Assembly: GCA_964017045.1 (NCBI GenBank)
Contig: OZ024796.1
Span: 26,537,010 to 26,601,009, forward strand
Length of the DNA: 64,000 nt
DNA from: Omphiscola glabra
Taxonomy: Eukaryota > Mollusca > Gastropoda > Lymnaeidae
Direction of reading: 5' to 3'
Shown piece after piece: positions 47,877-58,830 of this stretch. The position numbers were made by a program, and so were the translations under genes. Every line of letters starts with the position of its first letter. Position 1 is the first letter of the stretch. The notes under the pieces were generated by a model. It had not been told where the DNA came from. It ran no database searches and worked only from the letters and a program-made list of their open reading frames with translations.

Positions 47877-49717
47877 ATAACTTATTTCTCGCATCCCTCA
47901 TGCATCAATATATATTCACAATGATCATGACCGGCACTAATAGCTACAATGAAACAACATGAACAAAGAGGAGACAAACCCAACCCCCCCCCCCCCCACC
48001 CACTTATCATCTCTCTTCGTATAAGCGCACGTGCTCAAAGCAAGAACCCAACTCCATATTTTGTGTTCTTTTTTTTTACGGTTGGGTGGGGGTGGGGGGG
48101 TTGTTGCTCTAATCTTTTATCTCCGCCCATGTTTGAACTCGGGTTATTGTCGCCTCCCCTGGATTTTTGCACGTCATCAAACACCCACCATTATTTTCAT
48201 AAATATCTCTGTTTAATTAGAGACAAAGAAAAAAGAGAGAGAGAGAGAGAGAGAAGCCAAGTAGATTTAAGTGAATTGAACGCCAGCCATGACGTCACGT
48301 GGTTGGGCTTCATGAAAAGGGGAGAGTACTCTAAAAACTGTAATGTATTCCTTTTTTCTCAGGTCCCAACATGTATTTTACATTCGGATTGCCCGGTGCA
48401 ATTGAACACCGCTATGTTAATGAGTATTTGAAAAAAAATATGCCCTAGTCATAATGCCCGTTCAATTTACACCGCGCCCCCCCCCCCTTTTTCCCCTTTT
48501 TATTAGTGACCGTGAAACACAGGAAGCGTTTTAGATAATTCCTTTAGATACACTCTGCGCCGGTTTTTTTTACTGACAGTTTTTTTAATGCTTTATCCAA
48601 TTGAATAAATTGGATTTTCATTGCATCGTCACAACATGGTTGGGTTTTTTTTTATTTGGGGGGGGGGGGGCGCCGGGGGGGGGCGCCGGGGGCCGTGGCT
48701 CAATCTAAATGTAATTTCCTCTCCCTCTTGAAAAAGACCAGCACATATTGCTTTGTTGTTGTACGTCGCAATTTTAGGACAGAACAAATTTTGTAATTAT
48801 TTTCCGTGGGATTTTTTTCCCCGTCACCCCCTCCCCCCTTTCCCAAATCTTTTTTTTTCTTTTTCTGAATATCGGACGCTTGATTTCAATCTGTGTCCAC
48901 CGCGCGCGAGATTTGGGGCTTATTCAATTAAAAGCCGCTTTAGCAAACTTGTTTTTTTTCCCCGCCCAGTATGTGCACGAAACTTGTTGCTGTGTTTGAT
49001 ATTACTTTAAAAAAAAAAATAAAGAATAGTGCACCACATCATTGTGGTCACATCCCCGCACGACGCCCGCCCCCTCCCCCCCCCCTTTTTTTTTCCTTCT
49101 CCCCACACATCACAACACTTTTCAGTTTGAGTTCTGGCGGCCATTACGTTGTAATGACTTTCGTTGTAACATAAATACCATTGACCAGGACGAATGCCCC
49201 ATGTGCGCATTTGGAATTATTGTCTGGTTGTTTTGTTGTTTTTTTCCCCTTCTCTGAAATCCGGTCTATAATTTCCAAACCGCCTTCTTTTGGGGCTTCC
49301 CCCCCCCCCCCCCCAACTCCAGAAAAAAAATAAATCCACCCGACAGCAAAACGTATACACTAATAAAAGTACAGCGTGCGTCTGAACGGGCAGTACTGAA
49401 ACTCCCGCATCTTGAACTTGAACGCCTCCTTGTGTGTTGTCAACCCATGTAGAGCTCCAGCTGCGAAGTGACCACATAATAAGTGGAAACGATGCCATGT
49501 ATGTTGCGCAGTTGTTGTTGTTGGGAAAGGGTCTCTACGAGGTGGAAAAACTATTCATCGTGTAAAATTTCATGAGCGTGTGTGAAAAATTGTGGTAGAA
49601 AAATTCCGAAAGTCGACCCCCCCCCTTTTTTTTTTTCTTGTCCCCCCAACCATGGCCCCAAATTAATATCATTTAGAAGTTTAGAACCTTTTTATCTTCA
49701 CGTTCAGTCATGTAAAC
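47877..49717. other. Unassigned intergenic sequence
   Basis: Contains a ga microsatellite at about 48236-48254, poly-C at 47983, poly-G/C near 48660, and no recognisable gene. Confidence 0.5.
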
Positions 49718-49985
49718 TCTGCCTCTATAATTCGTACCTTCTGCGTCAACCCTGACTCTATCATTCGTACCTTCTGCGTCAACCCTGACTCTATAATTCT
49801 TACCTTCTGCGTCAACCCTGACTCTATAATTCGTACCCTCTGCGTCAACCCTGACTCCATAATTCGTACCTTCTGCGTCAACCCTGACTCTATAATTCGT
49901 ACCTTCTGCGTCAACCCTGACTCTATAATTCGTACCTTCTGCGTCAACCCTGACTCTATAATTCTTACCTTTTACGTCAACTCTG
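49718..49985. repeat. 33-bp tandem array, ~8 units
   Basis: Units of aattcgtaccttctgcgtc + aaccctgactctat. The open minus-strand frame here is a product of the 33-base period. Confidence 0.95.
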
Positions 49986-50105
49986 TAAATTTTATAGCAA
50001 GACTCAGCGGAATAAAACCAATCTAAATTAAATAAAATGTGTGTATTTGCACAGTGAGGTTGCGTGATTTCTTTAAAAGGGTTGTGGTGAGGCAGTGTGG
50101 AGGGG

Positions 50106-50914
50106 GGTTTGGGTGGTGGGGATGTGGGTCTTGGGTGGTGGGGATGTGGGTCTTGGGTGGTGGGGATGTGGGTTTTGGGTGGTGGGGATGTGGGTCTTGT
50201 GTGGTGGGGATGTGGGTCTTGGGTGGTGGGGATGTGGGTTTTGGGTGGTGGGGATGTGAATCTTGGGTGGTGGGGATGTGGGTCTTGGGTGGTGGGGATG
50301 TGGGTCTTGGGTGGTGGGGATGTGGGTCTTGGGTGGTGGGGATGTGGGTTTTGGGTGGTGGGGATGTGGGTCTTGGGTGGTGGGCATGTGGGTCTTGGGT
50401 GGTGGGGATGTGGGTTTTGGGTGGTTGGGATGTGGTTCTTGTGTGGTGGGGATGTGGGTCTTGGGTGGTGGGGATGTGGGTTTTGGGTGGTGGGGATGTG
50501 GATCTTGGGTGGTGGGGATGTGGGTCTTGGGTGGTGGGGATGTGGGTTTTGGGTGGTGGGGATGTGAATCTTGGGTGGTGGGGATGTGGGTCTTGGGTGG
50601 TGGGGATGTGGGTCTTGGGTGGTGGGGATGTGGGTTTTGGGTGGTGGGGATGTGGGTCTTGGGTGGTGGGGATGTGGGTTTTGGGTGGTGGGGATGTGGT
50701 TCTTGGGTGGTGGGGATGTGGGTATTGGGTGGTGGGGATGTGGGTTTTGGGTGGTGGGGATGTGGGTCTTGTGTGGTGGGGATATGGGTCTTGGGTGGTG
50801 GGGATGTGGGTTTTGGGTGGTGGGGATGTGGATCTTGGGTGGTGGGAATGTGGGTCATGAGTGGTGGGGATGTGGGTCTTGGGTGGTGGGAATGTGGGTC
50901 ATGAGTGGTGGGGA
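50106..50914. repeat. 22-bp G-rich tandem array, ~37 units
   Basis: Units of gggtggtggggatgtgggtc + tt. The + strand is extremely G-rich with repeated ggg/gggg runs. All three forward frames and one reverse frame stay open (Gly/Trp/Val and Pro/His/Thr peptides), as expected from the period and lack of stop triplets. Confidence 0.97.
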
Positions 50915-51032
50915 TATGTTGTGTTTACATACAGAAATTCGTATCTCCTCCTCAGATCAAAATGCATCTGTGTGGTATTTTTGAAAAAAAAAATCTTTTC
51001 AAAATCAATCGTCTTTTACTTCATTTCCACGT

Positions 51033-51793
51033 AGGCTGCACCTATTGGTACACGGGTACCAGAATTGAGAGGTTGGGATTAAAGAACGATTCAAAATATT
51101 TTTGTTGTGTTTGTAAAACAAAATTTGGTATCAAATGAAAGATAATTGAATGTACTATACGTTTGTAAACTTAATTCTTAATTTTAACTAAAATAAACTA
51201 CCACAAATGACATCCGAATAGCATTAGTCAAAATGGACCCGGACACGCAGCGCCACCATTCGCACCCCGGTACCAATAGCCACTTCGTATTATTATTGTT
51301 TTCAAATTCAAACAGAGACATAGGAAGACTTTGGTTTTATCGTTTCAAGCTATCGAAGTCTTAACAGCTCAGGAAAAGGGGGTTATAATTATGTCATTGG
51401 TAGTAGTTTATTTTAGTTAAAATGAAGAATTAAGTTTACAAACGTATAGTCCATTCAATTATCTTTCATGTGATACCTCATTTGGTCTTACAAACCCAAC
51501 AATAATATGGCTAAAGTTGAGAGATATCCCCGTGACTTCGTTAGGGATACATTTAGGGTTCAGGTTAGGTTTAGGGATAGATTTAGGGTTCAGGTTAGGT
51601 TTAGGGATACATTGAGGAAATTTTTTCATTATTTTAAAACATTTTATTCTTAATTTTACTGTTCACGGCAACCAAGTTGGCGGCTATGGTAAAAAACGCG
51701 GTGACATCTCACAACATTTACCAATAATAATTTAAATCGTTTTTTAATCCCAACCTCTCACTTGTGGTACCCGGGTACCAATAGGTGCAGCCT
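51033..51793. mobile_element. Inverted-repeat element with ggctgcacctattggtac ends
   Basis: The left end reads aggctgcacctattggtac and the right end is its inverse, followed by a shared gagaggttgggatta; terminal repeats extend about 65 bases. A second inverted pair lies inside: the segment near 51135-51215 recurs inverted near 51405-51500. TA lies at both outer edges, consistent with a TA-targeting element (inference). The interior also has two and a half copies of a tagggttcaggttaggtt repeat near 51535-51615. Confidence 0.72.
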
Positions 51794-53129
51794 TACTTGT
51801 TAATTGGCAAAAAATTGGCGATTTTAAGCGGATTACCTATTATTTGCCGACACCTTGGTGCAACACTACCTGATACACAGCTAATCGAAGGAGCCAATCA
51901 TGAAATCAAACGACATGTAACGTTTGAGCACCGCAGTCTTCTACGTGTGCACAGCAGCTAAATTCAAATATACAACCCATTCAGAGGCTTTAAACAAAGT
52001 GCATGCAAGTAAGTGGGATTCTCAGACAAAAACAACGAAAAAAAGAGTCCAACGTTTTGCTCTTAATTATCACCCCTTCACTCACCACAACTTAAGCTTG
52101 GCGGCATACCGTCATATCAACTTAATAACAACATCTGCTAAAAAATATTAAAACATTAAGTTGTAAAGTAAAAATAATGTACATATTTTTTTCTTCTTGA
52201 AATTCGAGTGCAACAAAACAACTCCACTAGACCAAATTCGCCAATTTCCACCCACAACTCCCCCCCCCCCCACCACACACACACAACGCAAAAATTCATT
52301 AATTAATTAAAAACAAATGAAGATTACACATTTTTCAACTTCACCCGAGTTGGGCTAAGCCAGCCAGACCCCCACATCCCCCCCCTTGCGCGCTTATCTC
52401 AACCCCCACCACCCCCGCACAAAGACACACTCACACACAAAACCTTCAACAACCCCCCCCCCCCCCCCAACCCCTTCTTACCTTGAAAATGTCCTTCCTA
52501 TGATGCATGATTAAATTAATAGATTGCCGAATCAATTTGACATTTGCTAACCGCTCACATTTCCGTTCGGGTGGGGGAAAATAATATTCCGTCAAGAAAT
52601 TAAACGAATCTGTATGCGGCGAAAATATCAAAACCAAATCCTTTTCTTTTTTTTCTTTTTTTTTTTTCAACCGTGCCTGCCAAATTTTCAATCGTGCCAA
52701 ATTCAATTTTGCCTGTCCCCCGTCCCAGCGTTGGATTGGAAGCAATCAAAAAGCTATTATCTTTAAGCAGCGCTTTCAATCAATCCACAATAATGTATTG
52801 CCTGTTATTTCTTCATAATTGTTTCTATTACTAAATCGGCGAAATTTCGGTGTGTGTGTCTGTCATTGTGTGTGTGTGTTCTCCCTGTCCTCCTGTTCTC
52901 CTTTTAAACAGTCCCCCCCCAAACCGCCTCCCTTCCCCCAAACCTACAACCCTTGAAAGGTGGCGTATAAATAGCAAAAAAGGGGGTCTTGGGGGGTGTG
53001 GAGACACCATAAAAATTAATAATGTGAGTGAAAACCGTGAAAGCATGCTTCAAGTTGCCTTCTAATCGTTATGACTTTTTACAATCTCCACGTTATTTCT
53101 TTATTTTTATTTTTAAATAGACGACATAA

Positions 53130-53176
<47 letters not shown>

Positions 53177-54210
53177 AAGGATATTAAAAAAAAAATTTGG
53201 TGTCGTCCAACAAAAGTTTACAAATTGCTCAATTTCAAACACATGAAAGTGGCAACCCTCCCTTTTCGGCTTCCCATAATATAAAAAGCCAAACGACACA
53301 TCGTTACGCCGCTGCATTCTCTCCACCATCCTTATCTCCGCCACCGGCACCCCTTCATTTCATATTTGTTTTTCTCCCCTACTCCCACGACACCACCTCC
53401 TCCCCCCGCCCCGCCCCCCAGGCTCACGAATGTCCATCGAATGCACGTTCATCTTCCAGTTGTCTTTGAAATGCTATCAATTGAGTGTGTAATCTCTCTG
53501 AGCGATCATGTTTCAAACCCTGGACTCGTCATTCGAACAACCTGCCCACTCTTCCCCCCCCCCCCCCCCTCTTGCCCGGAAATCAGCGGACGTGCAAAAT
53601 CTGTGACAATTCGGACCTTCCTGCCTAACGCACACAAAAACGAAATTGTACGAAAACGGGCTCAGGTTTTCCGCCCCACCCCAACCCATCCTCACCTCTT
53701 ATGTCGACATTGTAACAAGAAATTATTGATCAATTCTTGTCTCGAAATCTTGATGGCCGCACGTTATCAACACGTGGTGATCTTTTTTTTTTCTTTCTAC
53801 AGAGACATTTTTTTGGTTTTTTTTAATTTTTGTAAAATGTTTGCCCATCGATAGCCCCACCCCCCCCCCACCCCCAAGTATGTGCCAGTGGTCAGTAGGC
53901 TTGTCATATATTGGATGATTGCTTGAAATGTTGGTCCATTGCCGTGCGGTTTCCTTTGTCTGAAAGCCTGGGCTTCTACTTCTATGTGTCCAACGATTTG
54001 GTTGAAAGCTCCGAGAGGTTACGCTGGGCTATTGCCGAGCTTTAGTGCTTGTCTGTATGATGTTTGCATGATGGTTGCATGATGATTGTTTGATGGGTTT
54101 TTTTTTTTGTGATGGTGGGAGTGATGGAAGCCTGGTATCATCTTTCAAAAGGCCGACGGATTAAACGTGTACAGGACACTTCGAAAGGGACATAGAAGAG
54201 GGCTCTGTTT
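51794..54210. other. Unassigned intergenic sequence
   Basis: Poly-C near 52261 and 52454, a 45-base poly-A run at about 53130, (tg)n near 52850-52880. No exon recognised. Confidence 0.5.
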
Positions 54211-54565
54211 GAGAGGGCTCGTCACATACTCCACCGATTGAGAAGGCTCGTCACATACTCCGCCGATTGAGAGGGCTCGTCACACACTCCACCGATTGTG
54301 AAGGCTCGTCCCATACTCCACTGATTGAGAAGGCTCGTCACATACTCCACCGATTGAGAAGGCTCGTCACATACTCCACTGATCGAGAGGGCTCGTCACA
54401 TACTCCACTGATTGAGAGGGCTCGTCACATACTCCACTGATTGAGAAGGCTCGTCTCATACTCCACTGATTGAGAAGGCTCGTCACATACTCCACTGATT
54501 GAGAAGGCTCGTCACATACTCCACCGATTGAGAAGGCTCGTCACATACTCCACTGATTGAGAGGG
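54211..54565. repeat. 29-bp tandem array, ~12 units
   Basis: Units of gagaaggctcgtcacatac + tccactgatt, with gagagg and accgatt variants. Confidence 0.95.
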
Positions 54566-54745
54566 TCTAAAATTTACCCGACTGATTAATAGGGTCAAAC
54601 ACATAACCCACCGGTTGAGAAGGTTCATCACATACGCCACAGATTGGTAGGGTCGAACACATAACCCACCGGTTGAGAAGGTTCATCACATACGCCACAG
54701 ATTGGTAGGGTCGAACACAAACTCCAACGTTTAAGAGGGCTCAAC
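54566..54745. repeat. 58-bp higher-order repeat derived from the 29-bp unit
   Basis: Two copies of a dimer containing gtcgaacacataacccaccg and gttcatcacatacgccacag. The words resemble the preceding 29-bp unit, so this is its diverged dimeric edge. Confidence 0.85.
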
Positions 54746-54842
54746 ACTTACTAAATACATATAGCGCACAACGATAATCCTTGTAAATGATATGGAGAAG
54801 GTCCCGTTTTATGACACTGATGACGCTATACGATGACAGTTT

Positions 54843-54940
54843 TACGCAGTTTGCCATTGTCCGGTCATCGCCTTAAGCTTGAATACAGAAACATTTGCCA
54901 CTGTCCGGTCATCAGCTTAAGCTTGAATACAGAAAGAAAA
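54843..54940. repeat. ~48-bp tandem duplication
   Basis: Two copies containing ttgccattgtccggtcatcg and cttaagcttgaatacagaaa. Confidence 0.93.
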
Positions 54941-55248
54941 TCATTTTTAAAAAAAATAATAATAAATAAACTAGAGCATAATCGTGGTTTATTTATCCAC
55001 GGGATTACCAGTCACGTGACGTTTCATCCACTATTTCATAAACTTGACCCACCTTCGAATATTTCATTGTGATCAACTCTGAGCACCCCTCATAAACCTA
55101 CGTGGTCCCTGATGTGTCATCGCAATGACCAGACGCATAAGCTACGTCCAGAGAACACCAATCCTCGGCTTGTTCCCCCCACCATAAAAATAGGGCCGTC
55201 TCTCGGTTATCTCACAAAGGCGACATTGCAGGTTTACTGTTTTTGCGG

Positions 55249-55627
55249 CACTGTATTATGGCATATAATTTTAGTGGGAAAGTGATATATCGTTAGATTA
55301 CCGGAAATTTGATCGAAAGAAATTTCGTCGACGGAAAATTGATCGACGGAAATTTGATCGAACGGAAATTTGGTCGAATCTTTTTTTTTAGTTTAAACGT
55401 TAAAATTTTGCGTCAAATTTCTTTTTGAACGCATTATTTTGTATTACTGTATAATATAGTGCGTTCAAAAAGAAATTTGACGAAAATTTTAACGTGTGAA
55501 CTGAAAAAAAGATTCGACCAAATTTCCGTTCGATCAAATTTCTGTCGACGAAATTTCTTTCGATCAAATTTCCGGTAACCTAACGATATATCACTTTCCC
55601 ACTAAAATTATATGCCATAATACAGTG
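55249..55627. mobile_element. Long foldback MITE, copy 1
   Basis: Two nearly perfect inverted arms of about 180 bases flank a short centre near 55438. The outer arms read cactgtattatggcatat on the left, with the inverse ending at 55627. The inner arms carry ggaaatttgatcgaaag, a gtcgac site and gtcaaatttctttttgaacg. The left arm has an extra segment of about 16 bp (aaaattgatcgac). The innermost part resembles the end of the 'gatcaaattt' MITE family. The transcript or single strand would form a very long hairpin. Confidence 0.85.
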
Positions 55628-55777
55628 GTTCTCAACCTTCCTAATGCCGTGACCCCTTAGCACAGTTCATCATGTCGTGGCGACCGCCCAATCAAAAAAA
55701 TAAATTTCGATGCTACTTCATAACTGTAGAGTACGTGCGTTTTCCGATGGTCGCGACCCACAGGTTGAGAACCGCTG
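55623..55777 (+). mobile_element. SPIN-like hAT MITE, copy 3
   Basis: A 155-bp element with ends cagtggttctcaacc and ggttgagaaccgctg. The 8-bp flanks ccataata and tcataata differ at one base. It is in the opposite orientation to the other two copies and is internally shorter. It directly abuts the right arm of the large foldback element at 55249-55627, whose inverted repeat ends in the same cagtg bases. Confidence 0.82.
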
Positions 55778-58314
55778 TCATAATATATCCTCAAAGTGAT
55801 ACTATGTAACATATAAACTGTTTATGAAAACACATCATTTTAATAAATAAATCACAACAAAGGGATCAATTACAAGTGAGAAATAAATTAAGTTCAGGCG
55901 GCAAGCGTTTAGCACCCTGAGTGATTTGTTTTTAGTAGACGAGGTTGAAAGGATTTGGGGGGGGGGGGGGGGGGTCATTTTTTTTGTTGTTGTTTTTTTG
56001 TAATCGATAAAACACGATTTAACAACAGACATTTCAACAAAACAAGACAAATCCATTTCCATCATTTTGCCCCCCTCGCTTCCCACCACCGTCGCCCTCT
56101 CATTTTTTCCCCTCTCCCAGCCGCGCCTTGGTTCAGCTCAAGAAGGGCGAGCCAATTAAGACCAAATTAAATTCACTTTTCTAATGTCACAATCTCAATG
56201 CCGACGTCACGCGACCTTAACGCCAATTTCTGTAAAAGTCACGAGCCCCGAGTTTTTCCCTCGAGTGATGTGACAATGGCCGGAGCTTAACACAGGCACG
56301 GGGGGCCCTCGGAAAACGCCTCGAAACTTCGAGTCTCGGTTTAATAAGGCGCTGGAGTGTAGTGTGATTTCTTGAAAGTTAAATGTCACCTCGGGAGTAG
56401 CGAGTTGCATCCAGAAAATTCTCACGGGGGCTGGCGCTTCGAGGGACTTCAAGAAGGTATTAGCTGGAGTCCAGCATTAATGCGGCGGCAATCATCAGTT
56501 AGCGGAGTCTAAGGGGCGGGGATAAATATTGATCCCTTCCCCCTAAGTCCCACGTGAGAATACATCGATAAGTTTGAAGAGTTTCAAGTTTTTTTCTCTT
56601 TCTGTTGAGTCGTAGCGGAGTCAACAATTATAGTCAAATCTACCTGAGTAGGTTATGAGGGGCTGGGGGGATGTGGGGGTGTGGGAAATAGAGTGCGGCC
56701 AAAGAGGGGTGGGGGTTTAAGGTGGGAGCGGGCAAACAAGCACTTCAGGGCGCTAATTTTGTTTCCGTCTTAAGTGCAAGGGTTTTGATGGCGCTATACG
56801 CCGAGACTAGGTGACTTGCTGAAGGTTTAACGTGAAAACTCAATTTGACGGTACGGCCTGTGGAAGAGGTTTCCACTTGTGCGCCGGTATTGACTTGGCT
56901 CAATAGCGGATGTAGTAGCACACACGATGACGGCTCTCATTTTATTTATCTATATATTTATCAGGATTTTTTTTATTTTTTTTTGTATCACTGATCTGTC
57001 GCTTTGTCCTATTAAAGATCTCAGGATGAAGTAACAGTTTATTTTGTCCTGTAAAAAAGTTACATTTTGACCCAAAGTTAAAGACTAACCCAATCAAAAT
57101 TTTACGACTGTTTGAATTCATGCTTAAACCTACCTTATCATTTATATAGTTTCTCGTAGGTCTTGTAAAATCTCCTATATTTACATGATGTGTGTTTACT
57201 TCACAAAGAGAAGTGGCGCCAAAATTTGTCTTTTACTGGTCCGCCCCAGGTGACAATTTTCTACATATTGGTGGGCGTCGTTTTTAGGCGTCGCCCACGG
57301 CGCCGCTTTTCTCTGGCACGGCTCTGGTGCCTGGAGACTTATTTCAATTAATTTCGATGGAGGATTTTTTAAATTGTTTGAATCAAAAGATCAAGTGGAA
57401 TATAAAGGCAAAACATCTTGGAAGAAGGGTAAAGGGTGTCGAGGGCGGCCTGGCGCCCGGGGCGTCAGTAAATTTGAAGTGGGAAGAGTAAGATCAAATT
57501 GGCGTACTAGATGTTTATTTAAATGCATTTTTCTCACTCACTCACCTCCTCTGTTTCTCTCACCCCCCCACTCTCTCTATGCATTAAGTATACATATTCT
57601 CCACGTTGAAAAAACACCTTTAGTCACGTGCATTCTTATCTACCACTTCCACTGTAATCATTTAGAGGACAGTTCTTTTTTTTTTTTTTTATGTGCTATG
57701 CTTTACATCAATTATGTATGCGATGTAACTCGATTTTAAAACTTCTTAACTCTCATTTTAGTACGGTATTTTTTATGTTTAACTATATGTTAAGTCAATC
57801 AAATTTAAAGAGTTCACAAAAAAAAAAGTAATTTTTTTGTTAAAGGACCGCGAAAAACCAATAAAATGCCATCTTCAGGTGACTCTTCGTTACCAGGATT
57901 TTATTTGTATTATTTTTTTTTTAACTTGCAATTTGCAGAAAAGGTTGCGTTGAAATGAAAAATATTGAGTCCTACCTCTTACACCGAGCGGTCTTGAAAA
58001 TTAAGGTTTCGGTAGGGCACTGGCTCAAGCGAGGTAACTGTTGTAAGGAAATTTCCAAACGCCTAATACGTTCTTATTAGCTCCCTTGAAAGTGTCCAAT
58101 CAAAAAAACCAAAAAAAAAACCAAAACCAATAATTTATTTGCAGTAATTTACAAACAAATCAGAAAATGTTAAATATAAAACTTGATCTAGTCACCACTA
58201 AACCCTTGCATGTCCAAACAACCCCACTTTTGCAACCTGTGTGTTTTGTAGATTTAAAAAATAATAATAATAATTAAGTAATACCATTAATCAGAAAACA
58301 ACTATTTGTATCAA
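55778..58314. other. Unassigned intergenic sequence
   Basis: Less repetitive than its surroundings, with poly-G at 55957. Segment 56200-56480 is G/C-balanced and has open frames, but no domain I recognise. Confidence 0.45.
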
Positions 58315-58592
58315 TGGAACTAGGGCTTGTACCACTGTACCTAGGACTTGTATCCCTGGACCTAGGGCTTGTATCACTGGACCTAGGGCTTGTACCACTG
58401 ACCTAGGGCTTGTACCACTGGACCTAGGGCTTGTACCACTGGACCTAGGGCTTGTACCACTGGACCTAGGGCTTGTACCACTGGACCTAGGGCTTGTACC
58501 ACTGGACCTAGGGCTTGTACCACTGGACCTAGGACTTGTATCCCTGGACCTAGGGCTTGTATCACTGGACCTAGGGCTTGTATCACTGACCT
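58315..58592. repeat. 21-bp tandem array, ~13 units
   Basis: Units of acctagggcttgtaccactgg with variants tatccctgg and tatcactgg at both edges. The minus-strand heptapeptide frame is a period artefact. Confidence 0.95.
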
Positions 58593-58639
58593 ACGCGTCG
58601 GGTGCGTTGTGGCGATGAGTTATATTAGGATAAAAAAAA

Positions 58640-58830
58640 CAATCATTATATCTATCTAGAATTCATAAGCAGCTGTGTCCCTATGTTGACTGTACTCGGG
58701 CGTACTACAATCATTATATCTATGTACAATTCATAAGCAGCTGTGTCCCTATGTTGACTGTACGCAGGCGTACTACAATCATATCTATGTACAATTCATA
58801 AGCAGTTGTGTCCCTATGTTGACTGTACCC
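58640..58830. repeat. ~67-bp tandem array, 3 units
   Basis: Units contain caatcattatatctatgtac, aattcataagcagctgtgtc and cctatgttgactgta. Confidence 0.93.

Noticed and set aside
50039..50984. Gly/Trp/Val-rich and Pro/His/Thr-rich frames
   Set aside because: Products of the 22-bp G-rich array, which contains no stop triplet in most frames.
53130..53174. Poly-A tail of a processed pseudogene
   Set aside because: No homologous coding sequence or poly(A) signal on either side; simple homopolymer.
57374..57739. 121-codon forward frame
   Set aside because: Composition drifts into T-rich low-complexity sequence (poly-F) and no domain is recognisable.
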